NCBI GenBank assembly: GCA_021414305.1
Contig: JAIOOS010000014.1
Location: 62,001-126,000 of the forward strand
Source: Burkholderiales bacterium
GTDB lineage: Bacteria; Pseudomonadota; Gammaproteobacteria; Burkholderiales; Burkholderiaceae_C
Direction: 5' to 3'
Length of the DNA stretch: 64,000 bases
Shown: in pieces, positions 8,436 to 17,356 of the stretch
Layout: every line of letters starts with the position of its first letter
Numbering within the stretch: the first letter of the stretch is position 1
Notes under the pieces: model-generated
The model's input: the letters and a program-made list of their open reading frames with translations, nothing else
Told to the model about the DNA's origin: nothing
The model's database searches: none
Position numbers and translations under genes: made by a program

Positions 8436-9620
8436 TCACTTCGTCTTGGCCGGGTCCTTGACCTGCTTCTGCACGTCGAACTCGACGTTGTAGAGCTGGT
8501 TGCCCATCGCCGGCACGCGCTCGACCTTGCGGATGTAGACGTCCTGGACGATGTCGCGGGTCTGCGCGTCGATCAGCACCGGGCCGCGCGGGCTCTCGAA
8601 CACCTGGCCCTTCATCGCCGCGAGCAGGGCGTCGCCGCCGCCCGCGCCCTTGGTCGCGGCCAGCGCCGCGTAGATCACGCGCATGCCGTCGTAGCCGGCG
8701 ACGGCCATGAAGTTGGGACGGAACTTGTTCGCCGCCTCGAACGCGGCGACGAACTTCTTGTTCGCCGCCGAGGGATGCGCCGCCGAGTAGTGATGCGAGT
8801 TGACGATGCCGAGCGCCACGTCGCCCATGTCGTTGAGCTGGTCGTCGTCGGTCACGTCGCCGGTGGCGATGAGCTTGATGCCCGACTTGTCGAGGCCGCG
8901 CTCGGCGAACTGCTTCATGAACGCGGCACCCTGGCCCGAGGGCAGGAACACGAACACCGCGTCGGGCTTCTGGTCGGCGACCTTCTGCAGGAAGGGCGCG
9001 AAATCGGGGCTGCGCAGCGGCGAGCGGATCTCGCCGATGACCTTGCCGCCGTTGAGCAGGAACTGGCTCTTGAAGAACTTCTCGGCGTCGATGCCCGGGC
9101 CGTAGTCGGCGACAAAGGTGACCACGCTCTTGATGCCGTGCTTGCCCGCCCACTCGGCGATCGAGACCGAGACCTGCGGCAGCGTGAAGCTGGTGCGCAC
9201 GATGTACGGCGACTGCTCGGTGATGGCCGAGGTGGCCGCCGCGGTCACGACCATCGGCGTCTTGCTCTGGGTGGCGATCGGCGCGGTGGCGAAGGCGAGC
9301 GGCGTGAGGCCGAAGCCGGCCAGCACGTCGACCTTGTCGTTGACGACCATCTCCTGGGCGATGCGGCGGGTGGTGTCGGCCGTGCCGGCATCGTCTTTCA
9401 GGATCAGCTCGATCTTGCGGCCGGCGACGGTGGTGCCGTTCTGCGCCATCCACAGCTTGACCGCGGCCTCGATCTGCTTGCCGGTCGACGCCGACTGGCC
9501 GGTCATGGGCAGGATGAAGCCGATCTTGAACGGCTTGGCGTCGGCGGCGCGCACGACCAGGGGAGCGGCGGCCAGCGCGGCGGAGCCGGCGAGGGCATGG
9601 AGGGCTAGGCGTCTTTTCAT
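8436..9620 (-). CDS. Orphan ABC transporter substrate-binding protein (amide/branched-chain type)
   Basis: Type-I periplasmic binding protein, 394 aa, with a Sec-type signal (MKRRLALHALAGSAALAAAP...VRAADA). The mature N-terminus FKIGFILPMTGQSASTGKQI is typical of amide/urea/branched-chain binders. No permease or ATPase gene is linked; it may use another Liv system in the genome. It converges with nitrile hydratase (7 bp between stops), so a role with nitriles or amides is possible but unproven. Confidence 0.88.
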   Translation of the reverse strand: MKRRLALHALAGSAALAAAPLVVRAADAKPFKIGFILPMTGQSASTGKQIEAAVKLWMAQNGTTVAGRKIELILKDDAGTADTTRRIAQEMVVNDKVDVLAGFGLTPLAFATAPIATQSKTPMVVTAAATSAITEQSPYIVRTSFTLPQVSVSIAEWAGKHGIKSVVTFVADYGPGIDAEKFFKSQFLLNGGKVIGEIRSPLRSPDFAPFLQKVADQKPDAVFVFLPSGQGAAFMKQFAERGLDKSGIKLIATGDVTDDDQLNDMGDVALGIVNSHHYSAAHPSAANKKFVAAFEAANKFRPNFMAVAGYDGMRVIYAALAATKGAGGGDALLAAMKGQVFESPRGPVLIDAQTRDIVQDVYIRKVERVPAMGNQLYNVEFDVQKQVKDPAKTK

Positions 9621-9714
9621 GAACGGCTCCGGAATCGCGACGAGGAAAGAGGTCGATTGTCGCCACCCGCCGGCGCCCCGGCCATCCGGAGATTCGCGCA
9701 GCGGCGGGGCGGCC

Positions 9715-9720
9715 TATGAT
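9715..9720 (+). promoter_or_regulatory. Candidate -10 element for the MetE-like gene
   Basis: TATGAT at 9715-9720 lies 27 nt upstream of the ATG at 9748. A weak TTCGCG element sits 16 bp upstream of it. There is little other AT-rich sequence in this divergent gap. Confidence 0.35.
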
Positions 9721-9747
9721 CGTTCGCCCTCACCGCCCCCTGACGTC

Positions 9748-10869
9748 ATGAGCACTCGCACCCAGCCGCCCTTTCGCGCCGACCATGTCGGCAGCTTCCT
9801 GCGCCCCAAGCGCCTGCTCGAGGCACGCGACCAGCGGGCAAAGGGCCGGATCACGCCCGAGCAGCTGCGCGCCGTGGAAGACGACGCGATCGCCGAGATC
9901 GTGAAATTCCAGGAAGACGTGGGCCTGCAGAGCATCACCGACGGCGAGTTCCGCCGCACCTACTTCCACATCGATTTCCTCGACAAGCTGGGCGGCGTGA
10001 AGACCGACATTCCGGTCACGGTGATCAAGGCCGACGGCAGCGAGGAGCTGGCGCCGCCGGTGATGCGCGTGACCGGCAAGGTGCGCCATGTGCAGGACAT
10101 CCAGAGGGCCGATTTCGAGTTCCTGAAGTCGCGGGTCTCGCCCGGCCGCACCGCCAAGGTGACGATTCCCTCGCCGACGATGCTGCACTTTCGCGGCGGC
10201 CGCGCCGGCATCAGCCGCGAGGCCTATCCCGAGCTCGAGCCCGACTTCTACGACGACGTCGCCAACGCCTACGGCGACGAGCTTCGCTCGCTCGCCGCCG
10301 CGGGCTGCACCTACGTGCAGATGGACGACACCAACCTCGCCTACCTCTGCGACGAGAAGATGCGCGAGGCGGCGCGCTCGCGAGGCGACGATCCGAACGA
10401 GCTGCCGCACCGTTACGCCGGCTTCATCAACAAGGTCGTGGCGCAAAAGCCCGCCGGCATGACGCTGGCCATGCACCTGTGCCGCGGCAATTTCAAGAGC
10501 ACGCACGCGGCGGCGGGCAACTACGAGCCGGTGGCCGAGGCGCTGCTGGCGGAGATGAAGCTCGACGCCTACTTCCTCGAATACGACGACGAGCGCTCGG
10601 GCGACTTCCGGCCGCTGCGCTACCTGCCCAAGGACAAGATCGTCGTCCTCGGCCTGGTCACCACCAAGTTCGGCGAGATGGAGTCGAAGGACGCGCTCAA
10701 GCGCCGCATCGACGAAGCCGCGAAATACGTGCCGCTCGAGCAGCTCTGCCTGTCGCCGCAATGCGGCTTCTCGAGCACGGTGCACGGCAACAACATCGCG
10801 GTGGAGGCGCAGCGCGCGAAGCTGCGCCTCGTGGTCGAGGTCGCCGACGAGGTGTGGGGCAGCGCCTGA
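9748..10869 (+). CDS. MetE C-terminal-like methyltransferase (cobalamin-independent methionine synthase family)
   Basis: Protein of 373 aa corresponding to the catalytic half of cobalamin-independent methionine synthase. The N-terminus (PPFRADHVGSFLRP) and DGEFRR are typical of stand-alone MetE-C/YxjG-like proteins. Zinc ligands can be read as His and Cys in AMHLCRGN and Cys in SPQCGFSS. It lacks the MetE N-terminal half, so it may use another methyl donor or a short-chain folate. The ATG at 9748 starts the conserved region. Monocistronic, converging with the BON lipoprotein gene. Confidence 0.88.
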   Translation: MSTRTQPPFRADHVGSFLRPKRLLEARDQRAKGRITPEQLRAVEDDAIAEIVKFQEDVGLQSITDGEFRRTYFHIDFLDKLGGVKTDIPVTVIKADGSEELAPPVMRVTGKVRHVQDIQRADFEFLKSRVSPGRTAKVTIPSPTMLHFRGGRAGISREAYPELEPDFYDDVANAYGDELRSLAAAGCTYVQMDDTNLAYLCDEKMREAARSRGDDPNELPHRYAGFINKVVAQKPAGMTLAMHLCRGNFKSTHAAAGNYEPVAEALLAEMKLDAYFLEYDDERSGDFRPLRYLPKDKIVVLGLVTTKFGEMESKDALKRRIDEAAKYVPLEQLCLSPQCGFSSTVHGNNIAVEAQRAKLRLVVEVADEVWGSA

Positions 10870-10877
10870 CCGCCGCC

Positions 10878-10899
10878 CGCCCCGGCGCGAGCCGGGGCG
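10878..10899. terminator. Hairpin between convergent genes
   Basis: A perfect 9-bp inverted repeat (CGCCCCGGC / GCCGGGGCG) with a GCGA tetraloop lies between the MetE-like and BON-lipoprotein stops. No T-tract follows on either strand, so termination is inferred from position and stem strength. Confidence 0.5.
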
Positions 10900-10911
10900 T
10901 CAGTCAGAAAC

Positions 10912-11427
10912 TCAGGACGAGGCCTTGACGACGAGCTGATCGTCGACCGACTTCACGCCGCTGGTGTCCTTGGCAATGGCCACGGCGCGATCGCGGTTCA
11001 CCGACTTGTCGGCCGTGCCCTTCAGGGTGACGACGCCGTTCTTGGTGTCGACGTCGATCTTCAGGCCCTTCACGTCGGGATCGGCGAGCAGCGCGGTCTT
11101 CACCGTGGCGGTGATCGCGCTGTCCTGGATCACGGTGCCGGCCTTGTCGGCGGCGCGGCTCATGTCGTTGCCCACTTCCTTGGCGGCCGACTTGACGTCG
11201 GCGGCCATTTCCTTGGCGCCTGCCTTGGCGTCGGCGGTGGCTTCCTTGGCGTCGGCCTTCACCTCCGCGGTCGTTTGCGGCGCGGGGTTGGGAACGGTGG
11301 TGGTGGTCGTCGTCGTGCTCGTACCGTCGGGCGACTGGCTGGTCGTCTTCTGCTCGCAACCGAGCAGGCCGACCGCGGCAACGGTGGCGATGGAAATGGA
11401 GAGCAGATTGCGAAGAGGGGTGTTCAT
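10912..11427 (-). CDS. BON-domain lipoprotein (OsmY-like)
   Basis: 171-aa envelope protein. The lipobox GLLGC at the end of the signal peptide predicts a lipoprotein. A low-complexity Thr-run and an Ala/Lys/Asp-rich helical stretch with repeated KADAKEAT/KAGAKEMA units follow, then a C-terminal BON domain (about 98-170: DSAITATVKTALLAD, VVTLKGTADK, VKSVDDQLVV). BON domains bind phospholipids, and relatives are induced by osmotic or envelope stress. Single gene. Confidence 0.87.
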   Translation of the reverse strand: MNTPLRNLLSISIATVAAVGLLGCEQKTTSQSPDGTSTTTTTTTVPNPAPQTTAEVKADAKEATADAKAGAKEMAADVKSAAKEVGNDMSRAADKAGTVIQDSAITATVKTALLADPDVKGLKIDVDTKNGVVTLKGTADKSVNRDRAVAIAKDTSGVKSVDDQLVVKASS

Positions 11428-11545
11428 GGATATCTCCCGTCGAAGTTGGACACGCTCCTCTTCGCCGGCAAGGGCAATGCCCGAAGCGGGCGCCCGAGCC
11501 GGGTCGGGCGCTTGTCCTACGTCCGGCCGGCCGCTGCGCCGCGCT

Positions 11546-12064
11546 TCATGCCGCCGCCGATTCGGGCACGATCTTGCGCAGCAACTCGATCAGGAGCGCG
11601 CGCTCGGCGCGTGACAGTGCCGCGAGCGCCGGCTCTTCCATCGTCGCCGCGATCCGGCGAGTGCGCTCGGCGAGCGCCCGGCCAGCGGCGGTGAGGTGGA
11701 TCTGCTGCGCCCGCCGGTCGCGGGTGCTGCGCACCCGCTCGATCCAGCCGCGCTCGGCCATGCGGTCGAGCGTCACCGCCATGTTCGGCGGCGAGATATC
11801 GAGCGCCTGGCCGAGCTGCTTCTGGTTGACGTCGCCGTTGTCGGCCACGAGCATGAGGATCGAGAACTGCGGCGTTGTCAGGCCGTGCGGGTCCATGTGC
11901 ACGGTGAACACCTTGCGCAGCTCGAGCGCGGCGCGCGAGGCCGCGTAGCCCACCAGGTGGGCGAGGCCGGAGTCGTCGAGCCGGCCGGGCTGCCGTTTGG
12001 CCGCGGCCGGGCGCGGCGGGCGCGCGCCGGGCGCCGGGGTCGGGCGGACCGCGGCCACGCTCAT
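11546..12064 (-). CDS. MarR-family transcriptional regulator of the hydroxycinnamate cluster
   Basis: 172-aa winged-helix regulator. The N-terminal 35 residues are Pro/Ala-rich. The core shows GLTTPQFSILMLVADNG, QLGQALDISPPNMAVTLDRM (recognition helix) and the wing ERVRSTRDRRAQQIHLT. The start overlaps the upstream livF-like stop by four bases, so it is the last gene of the eight-gene operon. By analogy with CouR of Rhodopseudomonas palustris it may repress the operon and respond to a hydroxycinnamoyl-CoA; this role is inferred. Confidence 0.88.
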   Translation of the reverse strand: MSVAAVRPTPAPGARPPRPAAAKRQPGRLDDSGLAHLVGYAASRAALELRKVFTVHMDPHGLTTPQFSILMLVADNGDVNQKQLGQALDISPPNMAVTLDRMAERGWIERVRSTRDRRAQQIHLTAAGRALAERTRRIAATMEEPALAALSRAERALLIELLRKIVPESAAA

Positions 12065-12801
12065 GCTTCCGTCTTCTTTCGCGCCGCGCCGAGATAGGTC
12101 TCGATCACCCTCGGGTCGCGTGCCAGCTCGTCCGCCGGCCCGTGCAGCGCCACCTCGCCCATCTCGAGCACGTAGCCGTAGTCGGCGACCTCGAGCGCGG
12201 CGCGGGCGTTCTGCTCCACCAGCAGGATCGTCACGCCGGTAGAGCGCAGCGCGGCGATGGTGGCGAAGATGCTCTTCACCACCAGCGGCGCGAGGCCGAG
12301 GCTCGGCTCGTCGAGCATCAGCAGCGCCGGGCGACCCATCAGGGCGCGGCCTACCGCCAGCATCTGCCGCTCGCCGCCCGAGAGCGTGCCCGCGAGCTGG
12401 ACGCGCCGCTCGCGCAGCCGCGGGAACAGCATGTAGACCTCGTTCAACGCCTTGCTGCTGTCCTTGATGCCGAGGCGGAACTGGCGCCATGCGCCGAGCA
12501 GCAGGTTGTCCTCGACCGACATCGTGCCGAACAGGGCACGCGTTTCCGGCACCAGCGCCATGCCCTGCATCACCCGCTCCTCGAGCGAGCTCAGGGCGAC
12601 CGACTGGCCGGCGTACTCGAGCGTGCCGGTCGAGGCCAGTGCGCCCATCAGCGCATTGAGGAGGGTGGACTTGCCGGCGCCGTTGGGGCCGATCACGGTG
12701 ATGACCTGGCCCTCTTCGGCGGTGAGCGAGAGGCCGTGCAGCACCTCGGCGCGGCCGTAGCCGGCGCGCAGGTCGCGAACTCGAAGCAGGGTCTTGGCCA
12801 T
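12061..12801 (-). CDS. LivF-type ABC ATP-binding protein of the aromatic-acid transporter
   Basis: 246-aa ATPase with Walker A GPNGAGKSTLL, the LivF-type Q-loop block ETRALFGTMSVEDNLLLG, signature LSGGERQMLAVGRAL, Walker B LLMLDEPSLGLAP and VEQN. It lies 12 bp downstream of the LivM-LivG fusion and overlaps the MarR gene. It pairs with the fusion protein's ATPase domain. Confidence 0.92.
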   Translation of the reverse strand: MAKTLLRVRDLRAGYGRAEVLHGLSLTAEEGQVITVIGPNGAGKSTLLNALMGALASTGTLEYAGQSVALSSLEERVMQGMALVPETRALFGTMSVEDNLLLGAWRQFRLGIKDSSKALNEVYMLFPRLRERRVQLAGTLSGGERQMLAVGRALMGRPALLMLDEPSLGLAPLVVKSIFATIAALRSTGVTILLVEQNARAALEVADYGYVLEMGEVALHGPADELARDPRVIETYLGAARKKTEA

Positions 12802-12813
12802 GGTCGCGGCGCG

Positions 12814-14586
12814 CTAGTGCTCGGTGCCGAGGTAGGCGGCACGCACCGCGGGAGAGGCCTGCACTTCGTCGGGCGTGCCTTCGATCAGCTTGGTGCCGAA
12901 CTCCATCACCACCACCCGGTCGACGAGGCCCATCACCAGGTCCATGTCGTGCTCGACCAGCAGGATCGAGAGCCCTTCGCCGCGAAGCTGGCGCATGACG
13001 TCGGCGAGGCCTTCCTTTTCCTTCAGACGCAGGCCCGCCGCCGGCTCGTCGAGCAGCAGCAGGATCGGGTCGGCGGCGAGCGCGCGGGCGATCTCCATCA
13101 GCCGCTGCTGGCCGAGCGCGAGGTTGCCGGCCTGCTCGTGCATCAGCTCGCCCATGCCGATGCGCTGCAGCTGGCGCTCGGCCTCCTTCATCAGGCCGCG
13201 CTCCTCGGCGCGGTCGAGGCGCAGCATCGCCGCCGGCACGCCGTGGCGGCCGCGCAGGTGGGCGCCGAGGGCGACGTTCTCGAGCACCGTCATGCCGGGA
13301 ATCATCTTCACGTGCTGGAAGGTGCGCGCCACGCCGAGCCGCGCGATCTTGCGCGAGGCGAGCGAGTCGATGCGCCGGCCGAGCAGCGTGACCTGGCCGC
13401 TCGTCGCCGGCAGCACGCCGGTGACGAGGTTGAAGGTGGTGGACTTGCCCGCGCCGTTCGGGCCGATCAGGCCGAGGATCTCGCCCGCCTTGACCTGGAA
13501 GCTGACGTCGTTCACCGCGACCAGGCCGCCGAACTCCTTGCGCGCGTCGCGCACGTCGAGCACCACCTCGCCGTGCGCCGGCCGGGGGCGGGCCGGCAGC
13601 GGCGGCGCCTCGGCCCAGTCGACCTTGCGGCGCAGCCGCGGCAGCAACGCATCGACGAACGACCAGAGGCCGTCGCGCGCGTACTGCAGCATCAGCACGA
13701 GCAGCACGCCGAAGACGATGATCTCGTAGTTGCCGCTGTTGCCCATCAGCTTGGGCAGGAGGACCTGCAGCTGGTCCTTGAGGATCTGCACGACGCCGGC
13801 GCCGATCAGCGCGCCCCAGACGTAGCCGATGCCGCCGAGCACCGCCATGAACAGGTACTCGATGCCCATGTTCAGGCCGAAGGGCGAGGGGTTGACGGTG
13901 CGCTGGAAGTGCGCGAAGAGCCAGCCGGAGACGCTCGCGAGCAGGGCCGCGAGCACGAACGCGGTGACCTTGACGCGGAAGGTGTCGACGCCCATCGCCT
14001 CGGCCATGGTCGAGCCGCCCTTGACCGCGCGCATCGCCCGGCCGGCGCGCGAATCGAGCAGGTGCGTCATGGCAACGGCTGCAAGCACGACGAGCGTCCA
14101 GATCAGGTAGAAGTAGCTGCGCCCGGTGTTGAGCACCTTGCCGAAGAAGTTCAGCGCCGGGATGCCGAGCAGGCCGTCGTACTTGCCGAGGAAGTCGAGG
14201 TTTCCGAGCAGGTAGAAGAGCGAGAGGCCCCAGGCGATGGTGGCGAGCGGCAGGTAGTGGCCCGACATGCGCAGCGTCACCCAGGCGAGCACCAGCGCGG
14301 CGACAGCGGTGAAGGCCAGGCCGATCCAGACGGTGAGCCAGGGCGAGACGCCGTAGGTCAGCGTGAGGTAGGCCGCCGAGTACGCGCCCAGGCCGACGAA
14401 CGCCGCCTGGCCGAACGAGGTGAGGCCGGCCACGCCGGTGAGGAGCACCAGGCCGAACACCACCAGGGTGTACAGGCCGATGTAGTTGGCCTGCGTGATC
14501 CAGAACTCCTTGTACTCCGGCGTGACGACGGGAACCAGCGCCAGGATCACGACGAAGACGACGAGCGAGATACGACGCAGGCTCAC
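12814..14586 (-). CDS. LivM-LivG fusion: ABC permease joined to ATP-binding domain
   Basis: 590-aa fusion. Residues 1-305 are a LivM-type permease (VAGLTSFGQAAFVGLGAYSA, then FMAVLGGIGYVWGALIGAG). A Pro/Arg-rich linker near 325 leads to a LivG-type ATPase with GPNGAGKSTTF, the FQHVKMIPGMTVLENV block, LALGQQRLMEIARAL, LLLLDEPAAGL and VEHDMDLV. The start is GTG at 14586, preceded by GGGGAGG that lies at the edge of an intergenic repeat. Such fusions occur in aromatic-acid ABC systems of Burkholderiales and alphaproteobacteria. Confidence 0.92.
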   Translation of the reverse strand: MSLRRISLVVFVVILALVPVVTPEYKEFWITQANYIGLYTLVVFGLVLLTGVAGLTSFGQAAFVGLGAYSAAYLTLTYGVSPWLTVWIGLAFTAVAALVLAWVTLRMSGHYLPLATIAWGLSLFYLLGNLDFLGKYDGLLGIPALNFFGKVLNTGRSYFYLIWTLVVLAAVAMTHLLDSRAGRAMRAVKGGSTMAEAMGVDTFRVKVTAFVLAALLASVSGWLFAHFQRTVNPSPFGLNMGIEYLFMAVLGGIGYVWGALIGAGVVQILKDQLQVLLPKLMGNSGNYEIIVFGVLLVLMLQYARDGLWSFVDALLPRLRRKVDWAEAPPLPARPRPAHGEVVLDVRDARKEFGGLVAVNDVSFQVKAGEILGLIGPNGAGKSTTFNLVTGVLPATSGQVTLLGRRIDSLASRKIARLGVARTFQHVKMIPGMTVLENVALGAHLRGRHGVPAAMLRLDRAEERGLMKEAERQLQRIGMGELMHEQAGNLALGQQRLMEIARALAADPILLLLDEPAAGLRLKEKEGLADVMRQLRGEGLSILLVEHDMDLVMGLVDRVVVMEFGTKLIEGTPDEVQASPAVRAAYLGTEH

Positions 14587-14591
14587 GGGGC

Positions 14592-14664
14592 CTCCCCGCC
14601 GCCGGGCCGCCCCAAGGCGGGGAGCGCCCCCTCGGGGGGCAGCGAACGAAGTGAGCGTGGGGGC
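14592..14664. repeat. Burkholderiales-type intergenic palindromic repeat
   Basis: A G/C-rich element containing CTCCCCGCC...GGCGGGGAG, then GCGCCCCCTC and a tail with GAACGAAGTGAGCGTGGGGGC. It fills nearly the whole 82-bp gap between the LivH-type gene and the LivM-LivG fusion. From memory, this sequence type recurs between genes in Comamonadaceae and related genera. Its GGGGAGG edge (minus strand) is positioned as the Shine-Dalgarno of the fusion gene. Confidence 0.7.
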
Positions 14665-14668
14665 ACCA

Positions 14669-15709
14669 TCATTCTTCCTCGTCGTCGTGGCCGTGCTGGA
14701 ACGAGCGCCAGAGGAGCACGGGGATGATGAGGGTGAAGACGATCACTTCCTTGAAGGCGCTGGCGTAGAACGAGCTGAAGCTCTCGAGCACGCCGACCAG
14801 CAGCGCGCCGAGGGCGGCAGCCGGGTAGCTGGCGAGGCCGCCGAAGATCGCGGCGACGAAGCCCTTCAGGCCGATCAGGAAGCCCGAGTCGTAGAAGATC
14901 GTCGTCGTCGGCCCGATCAGCAGGCCCGAGAGCGCGCCCATGAAGGCGGCGAGGCCGAAGCTCAGCTTGCCGGCGCCCGAGGTCGAGATGCCCATGAGGC
15001 GCGCGCCGAGGCGATTGACGGCGGTGGCGCGCAGCGCCTTGCCGCGCAGCGTGCGCTCGAAGAACAGGAACAGGCCGAGGATCAGCGCGATGGCGACCGC
15101 GAAGATGATCACCGTCTGCCCCGAGAGCGCGAGCGGCCCGAGGGTGAAGCGCTGGTCCCAGAAGCTCGGGTTGCGAAAGCCCTCGGCGCCGAAGAACACC
15201 AGGCCGAGCCCGGTGAGCGCGAAGTGCACGCCGACCGAGACGATCAGCAGCACGAGCACGGTCGCGTCGGCGAGGCGCTGGTAGGCCAGGCGGTAGATCA
15301 GGGGCCCGAGCAGGGTGACGATCGCCACCGCGAGTGCGCTCTGCACGAGCAGCGGAAACTTCTGCGGCGCCGCCCAGACCGTGACCGCGACCACGATCGC
15401 CGGCGCGAGCAGGGTCTTGACCGCGTTGCGCAGCAGGGTCGCCGCCGGCAGGCCGCGGCGCAGCGCGTCGAAGGCGTCGAGCAGCGCGGCGGCGACGGCG
15501 AGCGCCGCCATCAGCCAGAGCGTGCCCGGCACCTTGCCGTACTGCAGCACCGCGAGCGAGAGCGCGCCGTAGGCGACGAACTCGCCCTGCGGGATGAAGA
15601 TGACGCGGGTGACCGCGAAGACGAGGACGAGCGCGAGCGCCAGCAGCGCGTAGACGGCGCCGTTGGTGGCGCCGTCGAGCATCAGGATGCCGGCGATCGA
15701 GGCGTCCAT
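14669..15709 (-). CDS. LivH-type ABC permease of the aromatic-acid transporter
   Basis: 346-aa permease, longer than the usual 290 because of an extra N-terminal region (about residues 55-135) with added hydrophobic segments. Conserved blocks include [33 protein letters not shown] and [19 protein letters not shown]. It lies between the binding-protein gene and the LivM-LivG fusion. Part of the presumed hydroxycinnamate/aromatic acid importer. Confidence 0.9.
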   Translation of the reverse strand: MDASIAGILMLDGATNGAVYALLALALVLVFAVTRVIFIPQGEFVAYGALSLAVLQYGKVPGTLWLMAALAVAAALLDAFDALRRGLPAATLLRNAVKTLLAPAIVVAVTVWAAPQKFPLLVQSALAVAIVTLLGPLIYRLAYQRLADATVLVLLIVSVGVHFALTGLGLVFFGAEGFRNPSFWDQRFTLGPLALSGQTVIIFAVAIALILGLFLFFERTLRGKALRATAVNRLGARLMGISTSGAGKLSFGLAAFMGALSGLLIGPTTTIFYDSGFLIGLKGFVAAIFGGLASYPAAALGALLVGVLESFSSFYASAFKEVIVFTLIIPVLLWRSFQHGHDDEEE

Positions 15710-15748
15710 CGGGCTACTCGCCGCCGCAGGGTGCCGCGCAGGTCCGGA

Positions 15749-16888
15749 TCAAGGGACCACTTGCCAGTCGCCGTTGACGATCTTGAGCAGCACGCCGGTC
15801 TCTGGGGTGTAGCCGAAGTGATCGGTCGCGGTCCAGTTGAGCACGCCTTGCGAGACGGGGGTGCGGCCCATGGTCTCGAATGCGTCCTTCAGGGCGGCGC
15901 GGAACTCGGGCGTGCCAGGCTTGCCCTTCTTCAGCGCGATCGGCACGGCTTTCTGCAGCACGAGCACGACGTCGAAGGCGTGGGCCGCGAACTGGTTGGC
16001 CGAGCCCTTGCCGTTGACTTTCTCGAACTCGTTCTTGAACTGCACGCCGAGCGCCTTGCTGGCGTTCGAGTCGGGCAGCTTCTCGGCCACGACGGCCGGG
16101 CCCGAAGAGACGAACCCGCCCTCGACATCGGCACCGCCGACGCGGATCAGGTCCATCGTCGCCGCGCCGTGCGTCTGGTAGATCTTCGCCTTCGGATAGC
16201 CGCGCTCGACCAGCGCCTTGTGCGGCATCGCCGCGCCGCTGCCCGAGGCGACGATCAGGATCGCGTCCGGATTGGCCGAGGTGAGCTTGAGCACCTGCCC
16301 GGTCACCGCGGTGTCGCTGCGCGCGAACCGCTCGGTGTCGACCAGCTTGATGCCGGCCTTGTCGGCGAGCGGCTTGATGTCGGTGAGCCAGGCCTCGCCA
16401 TAGCCGTCGGCAAAGCCGAGGAAGCCGTAGGTCTTGACGCCGGTCTTCTTCCAGTGCTCGACGATCGGGATCGCCATCACCGCGGTCGACTGCGGCATGC
16501 GGAACGACCATTCGCCCTTGCCCGGCGGCAGGTTCACCGGCGAGAGCATGAGCTGCACCGTCTTGCCCTCGGCGGCAACGTCGGCCATGGCCGCGGCGAC
16601 GGGCGTCGCGGTCGAGCCGATGATCACGTCGACCTTGTCCTCGGTGAGGAACCTGCGCGTGTTCTGCACCGCCTTGGTCGGGTCGGTGGCGTCATCGAGA
16701 ACGATGACGTTGAGCTTCTCGCCGGCGATCGTCGCCGGCCAGAGGGCGATGCCGTTCTTGGTCGGGATGCCGAGCGCCGAGGTCGGGCCGGTGAGCGAGA
16801 TGCTGACGCCGATGGTGAGGTCGGCCTGGGCGCTGGCGGCGGCACACGCCGCGGCCAGGGCCAGGGCGAGACGGATCGAGGCTTTCAT
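15749..16888 (-). CDS. Periplasmic binding protein of the aromatic-acid ABC transporter
   Basis: 379-aa type-I binding protein with a Sec signal (MKASIRLALALAAACAAASAQA). The mature start DLTIGVSISLTGPTSALGIP is typical of aromatic-acid binders of the CouP/HmgB type. The start is supported by AGGAGAC. Placement between a CoA-ligase/thioesterase pair and the permeases points to an aromatic carboxylate ligand, most likely a hydroxycinnamate; the ligand itself is inferred. Confidence 0.88.
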   Translation of the reverse strand: MKASIRLALALAAACAAASAQADLTIGVSISLTGPTSALGIPTKNGIALWPATIAGEKLNVIVLDDATDPTKAVQNTRRFLTEDKVDVIIGSTATPVAAAMADVAAEGKTVQLMLSPVNLPPGKGEWSFRMPQSTAVMAIPIVEHWKKTGVKTYGFLGFADGYGEAWLTDIKPLADKAGIKLVDTERFARSDTAVTGQVLKLTSANPDAILIVASGSGAAMPHKALVERGYPKAKIYQTHGAATMDLIRVGGADVEGGFVSSGPAVVAEKLPDSNASKALGVQFKNEFEKVNGKGSANQFAAHAFDVVLVLQKAVPIALKKGKPGTPEFRAALKDAFETMGRTPVSQGVLNWTATDHFGYTPETGVLLKIVNGDWQVVP

Positions 16889-16936
16889 GAGGTCTCCTGT
16901 CGTTGTTGGGCAAACAAACTCGGGGCCGCGCCGCGG

Positions 16937-17356
16937 CTATTCGCAGAGGGCGCGGATGTCTTCGGGAACCGGGATCGCCCGCAGCCGGTCGGGATTGTCG
17001 CTGTCGCGGCGGACGAAGGCGCGCGTCTCGGTGCCTTCGCAGATCAGGGTGGCGCCGCGCATGACGCGATGCCGCTGCCGGAACACCTTGGCCCGCCACT
17101 CCTCGACGTGGGTGGAGATCTCGAGCTCCTCGGCGTAGGTGGCGGCGGTGACGAAGCGGGTGGCGATCTCGAGCAGCGGCGTGCCGACGATGCCGCGCGT
17201 CTTCACCAGCTCGCGCCAGGGCGGCACGCCGCACTGCATGAAGAAGGAGAGCGAGGCCGCGTCCATCCAGCGCTGGAAGTTCGGATAGAAGACGATGCCG
17301 GCGGGATCGCAGTCGCCGAACTGGATCGTCACGCGAAAGGTCGTGGTCTTCGCCAT
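16937..17356 (-). CDS. Hotdog acyl-CoA thioesterase, 4-hydroxybenzoyl-CoA thioesterase family
   Basis: 139-aa single hotdog domain. The N-terminal motif FGDCDPAGIVFYPNF carries the catalytic Asp of the Pseudomonas-type 4-hydroxybenzoyl-CoA thioesterase family. The ATG at 17356 overlaps the ligase stop (TGATG), and its Shine-Dalgarno GGGAG lies in the repeat that also encodes the ligase C-terminus. Probable role: release of an aromatic acid from its CoA ester, or CoA recycling, during hydroxycinnamate breakdown. Confidence 0.9.
   Translation of the reverse strand: MAKTTTFRVTIQFGDCDPAGIVFYPNFQRWMDAASLSFFMQCGVPPWRELVKTRGIVGTPLLEIATRFVTAATYAEELEISTHVEEWRAKVFRQRHRVMRGATLICEGTETRAFVRRDSDNPDRLRAIPVPEDIRALCE

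Noticed and set aside
12142..14727. An 861-codon open frame on the plus strand opposite the ABC transporter genes
   Set aside because: It is antisense to well-supported LivF and LivM-LivG genes. Its translation is a His/Arg/Glu-rich low-complexity sequence, as expected from the reverse frame of very GC-rich coding DNA.
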